Of a stretch of DNA of 6,241 nucleotides, positions 5,662 to 6,241 are shown piece by piece. This stretch comes from Candidatus Kuenenbacteria bacterium CG_4_8_14_3_um_filter_39_15. GTDB taxonomy: Bacteria; Patescibacteriota; Patescibacteriia; UBA2196; GWA2-42-15. The translations under genes and the position numbers were made by a program. The notes under the pieces were generated by a model. The model worked only from the letters and a program-made list of their open reading frames with translations. It was not told the DNA's origin and did no database searches. The stretch spans positions 1 to 6,241 of the forward strand of contig PFHP01000023.1 of assembly GCA_002782365.1 (NCBI GenBank). The letters are read 5' to 3'. Each line of letters starts with the position of its first letter. The stretch's first letter is position 1.

Positions 5662-6023
5662 TTATAATTTGAAGTAATTATATCCGAATTACCGCTGTTA
5701 AAATGATTGGGGCCGATTAAAATAATTGTTTCGTAATTTTTGACTTGTAAATTATAAAAAAATTCAGCCAGTAAATCAGCAGCCAGTAAGTGGTGAGGAA
5801 TTATTCCAGCCACAACATTTTTATTAGACAGATCAAGCTCTTTTTTATTGAATTTAAAAGCTGTTTCAAAAAATTCTAATTCCATGGGATTTGATAAATG
5901 AATATCTGTTGATGATTTTTTTTGGTTTAAATGAAAAAAATGAAATATACCAAAAACAATTAAGCCCGTGAGACACAGGCTTAATGTTACTAAAATATTT
6001 AATTTCAAATTGTATCTTTTCAT
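5598..6023 (-). pseudogene. Membrane-anchored Memo-like (AmmeMemoRadiSam system protein B-type) domain, broken
   Basis: Starting at ATG 6023, the 141-residue frame has a basic N terminus, a membrane helix (about residues 9-30, NILVTLSLCLTGLIVFGIFHF), a linker, and the beginning of a Memo-family domain: GIIPHHLLAADLLAEFF, then IILIGPNHF and SNYNWQTP. After TP the frame enters a short meaningless tail and stops at 5598. The natural end of the domain (IEAINRFDF...DSPASIYTLLKF...TTSYVTGYF) is in the next frame, at the start of the CapA-type ORF. The central part expected for the family, including the EHS and DFSHY regions with a key His, is absent between them. An out-of-frame internal deletion of roughly 120-130 codons is the simplest reading. 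ATG 6023 is preferred over 6107 because it follows the upstream stop by 1 nt and immediately precedes the membrane helix. Confidence 0.7.
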
Positions 6024-6024
6024 T

Positions 6025-6241
6025 CTATTTAACAAGCTCAAGCGACCATTTGTCGCTTGTCGGTAATTGACCTTGGCCATCGTAAACTTTAGCCTGCCAA
6101 TCTTCATCAGACAACCTCTCGTCTAATTTATCTGCAAATTCATAATGATTAAAAACTACGCCGCGAGTTAAACGAGTACCATTAATGGCACTGTCGCCAA
6201 ATGATCATTCCCAGCCACTTATCCTCATCCAAAACAAGTTT
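6025..6241 (-). pseudogene. 3' end of a DUF3160-like gene, apparently frameshifted
   Basis: The last ~59 codons, from 6201 to the TAG at 6025-6027, read FGDSAINGTRLTRG, VVFNHYEF, ERLSDEDWQAKVY and LPTSDKWSLEL. This resembles the RG...YYEF...RLTDEEWQ end of DUF3160 proteins (function unknown; recognised from memory). Farther upstream that frame has a TGA (6205-6207), while another frame is open to the window edge and reads LVLDEDKWLGMI. Removing one base near 6202 joins the two as KWLGMI-FGDSAINGTRLTRG, so a 1-nt insertion is likely. The gene ends 1 nt before the ATG of the Memo-like gene, implying one operon and translational coupling. Confidence 0.55.
6039..6059. repeat. 8-bp perfect hairpin before the Memo-like start
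   Basis: CAAGCGAC (6039-6046) and GTCGCTTG (6052-6059) are separated by 5 nt. The hairpin lies inside the end of the DUF3160-like frame, 16 nt before the ATG at 6023. In the mRNA it could affect translational coupling. It has no T tract, so it is not a terminator. Confidence 0.45.

Noticed and set aside
6024..6107. Extended start at 6107 for the Memo-like gene
   Set aside because: It overlaps the DUF3160-like coding end, and the extra 28 residues precede a normal N terminus with a membrane helix.

Overview
The window looks like a chromosomal piece of a Patescibacteria (CPR) bacterium; this is inferred from protein architecture, not from a marker gene. The clues are a very long surface protein with a small excisionase/MerR-like helix-turn-helix at its N terminus, a Memo-like plus CapA fusion next to a DUF3160-like gene, AT-rich spacers, no visible Shine-Dalgarno sites, and GC-rich palindromes between genes. 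The standard code fits: the 1119-codon open frame contains no in-frame TGA. All recognisable protein genes lie on the minus strand.

Layout. (1) 1-3358, minus: an uninterrupted frame that leaves the window at its C-terminal side. It encodes a cytoplasmic helix-turn-helix, a basic linker, one membrane helix, a large outside region, 13 collagen-like Gly-X-Y triplets and a serine/threonine-rich fibre region with an internal repeat. (2) 3359-3523: two overlapping promoters pointing in opposite directions. The minus one serves the fibre gene. The plus one would make a ~110-nt RNA with two hairpins and an intrinsic terminator, and no ORF. (3) 3524-4590: a gene-free spacer. Its ends hold near-consensus sigma-70 promoters, all pointing left, with six copies of a 12-bp motif (ATCCGATATTAC on the plus strand) at regular distances. 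Its middle (3857-4253) is a GC-rich cluster of palindromes. (4) 4591-6241: a minus-strand operon remnant. The end of a DUF3160-like gene is followed after 1 nt by a membrane-anchored Memo-like domain. That domain appears to have lost its middle part and its reading frame just before it would continue into a CapA-type metallophosphatase domain.

How the parts may work together. The fibre protein is a candidate for attachment to a host or partner cell, with a nucleic-acid-binding-like domain kept inside. The promoter and motif array upstream suggests dedicated control of the fibre gene or of untranslated RNAs. The 3.36-kb fibre frame is intact while the 1.65-kb neighbouring operon shows two or three lesions, so local gene decay is more likely than general sequencing error. 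Without read data this remains an inference.
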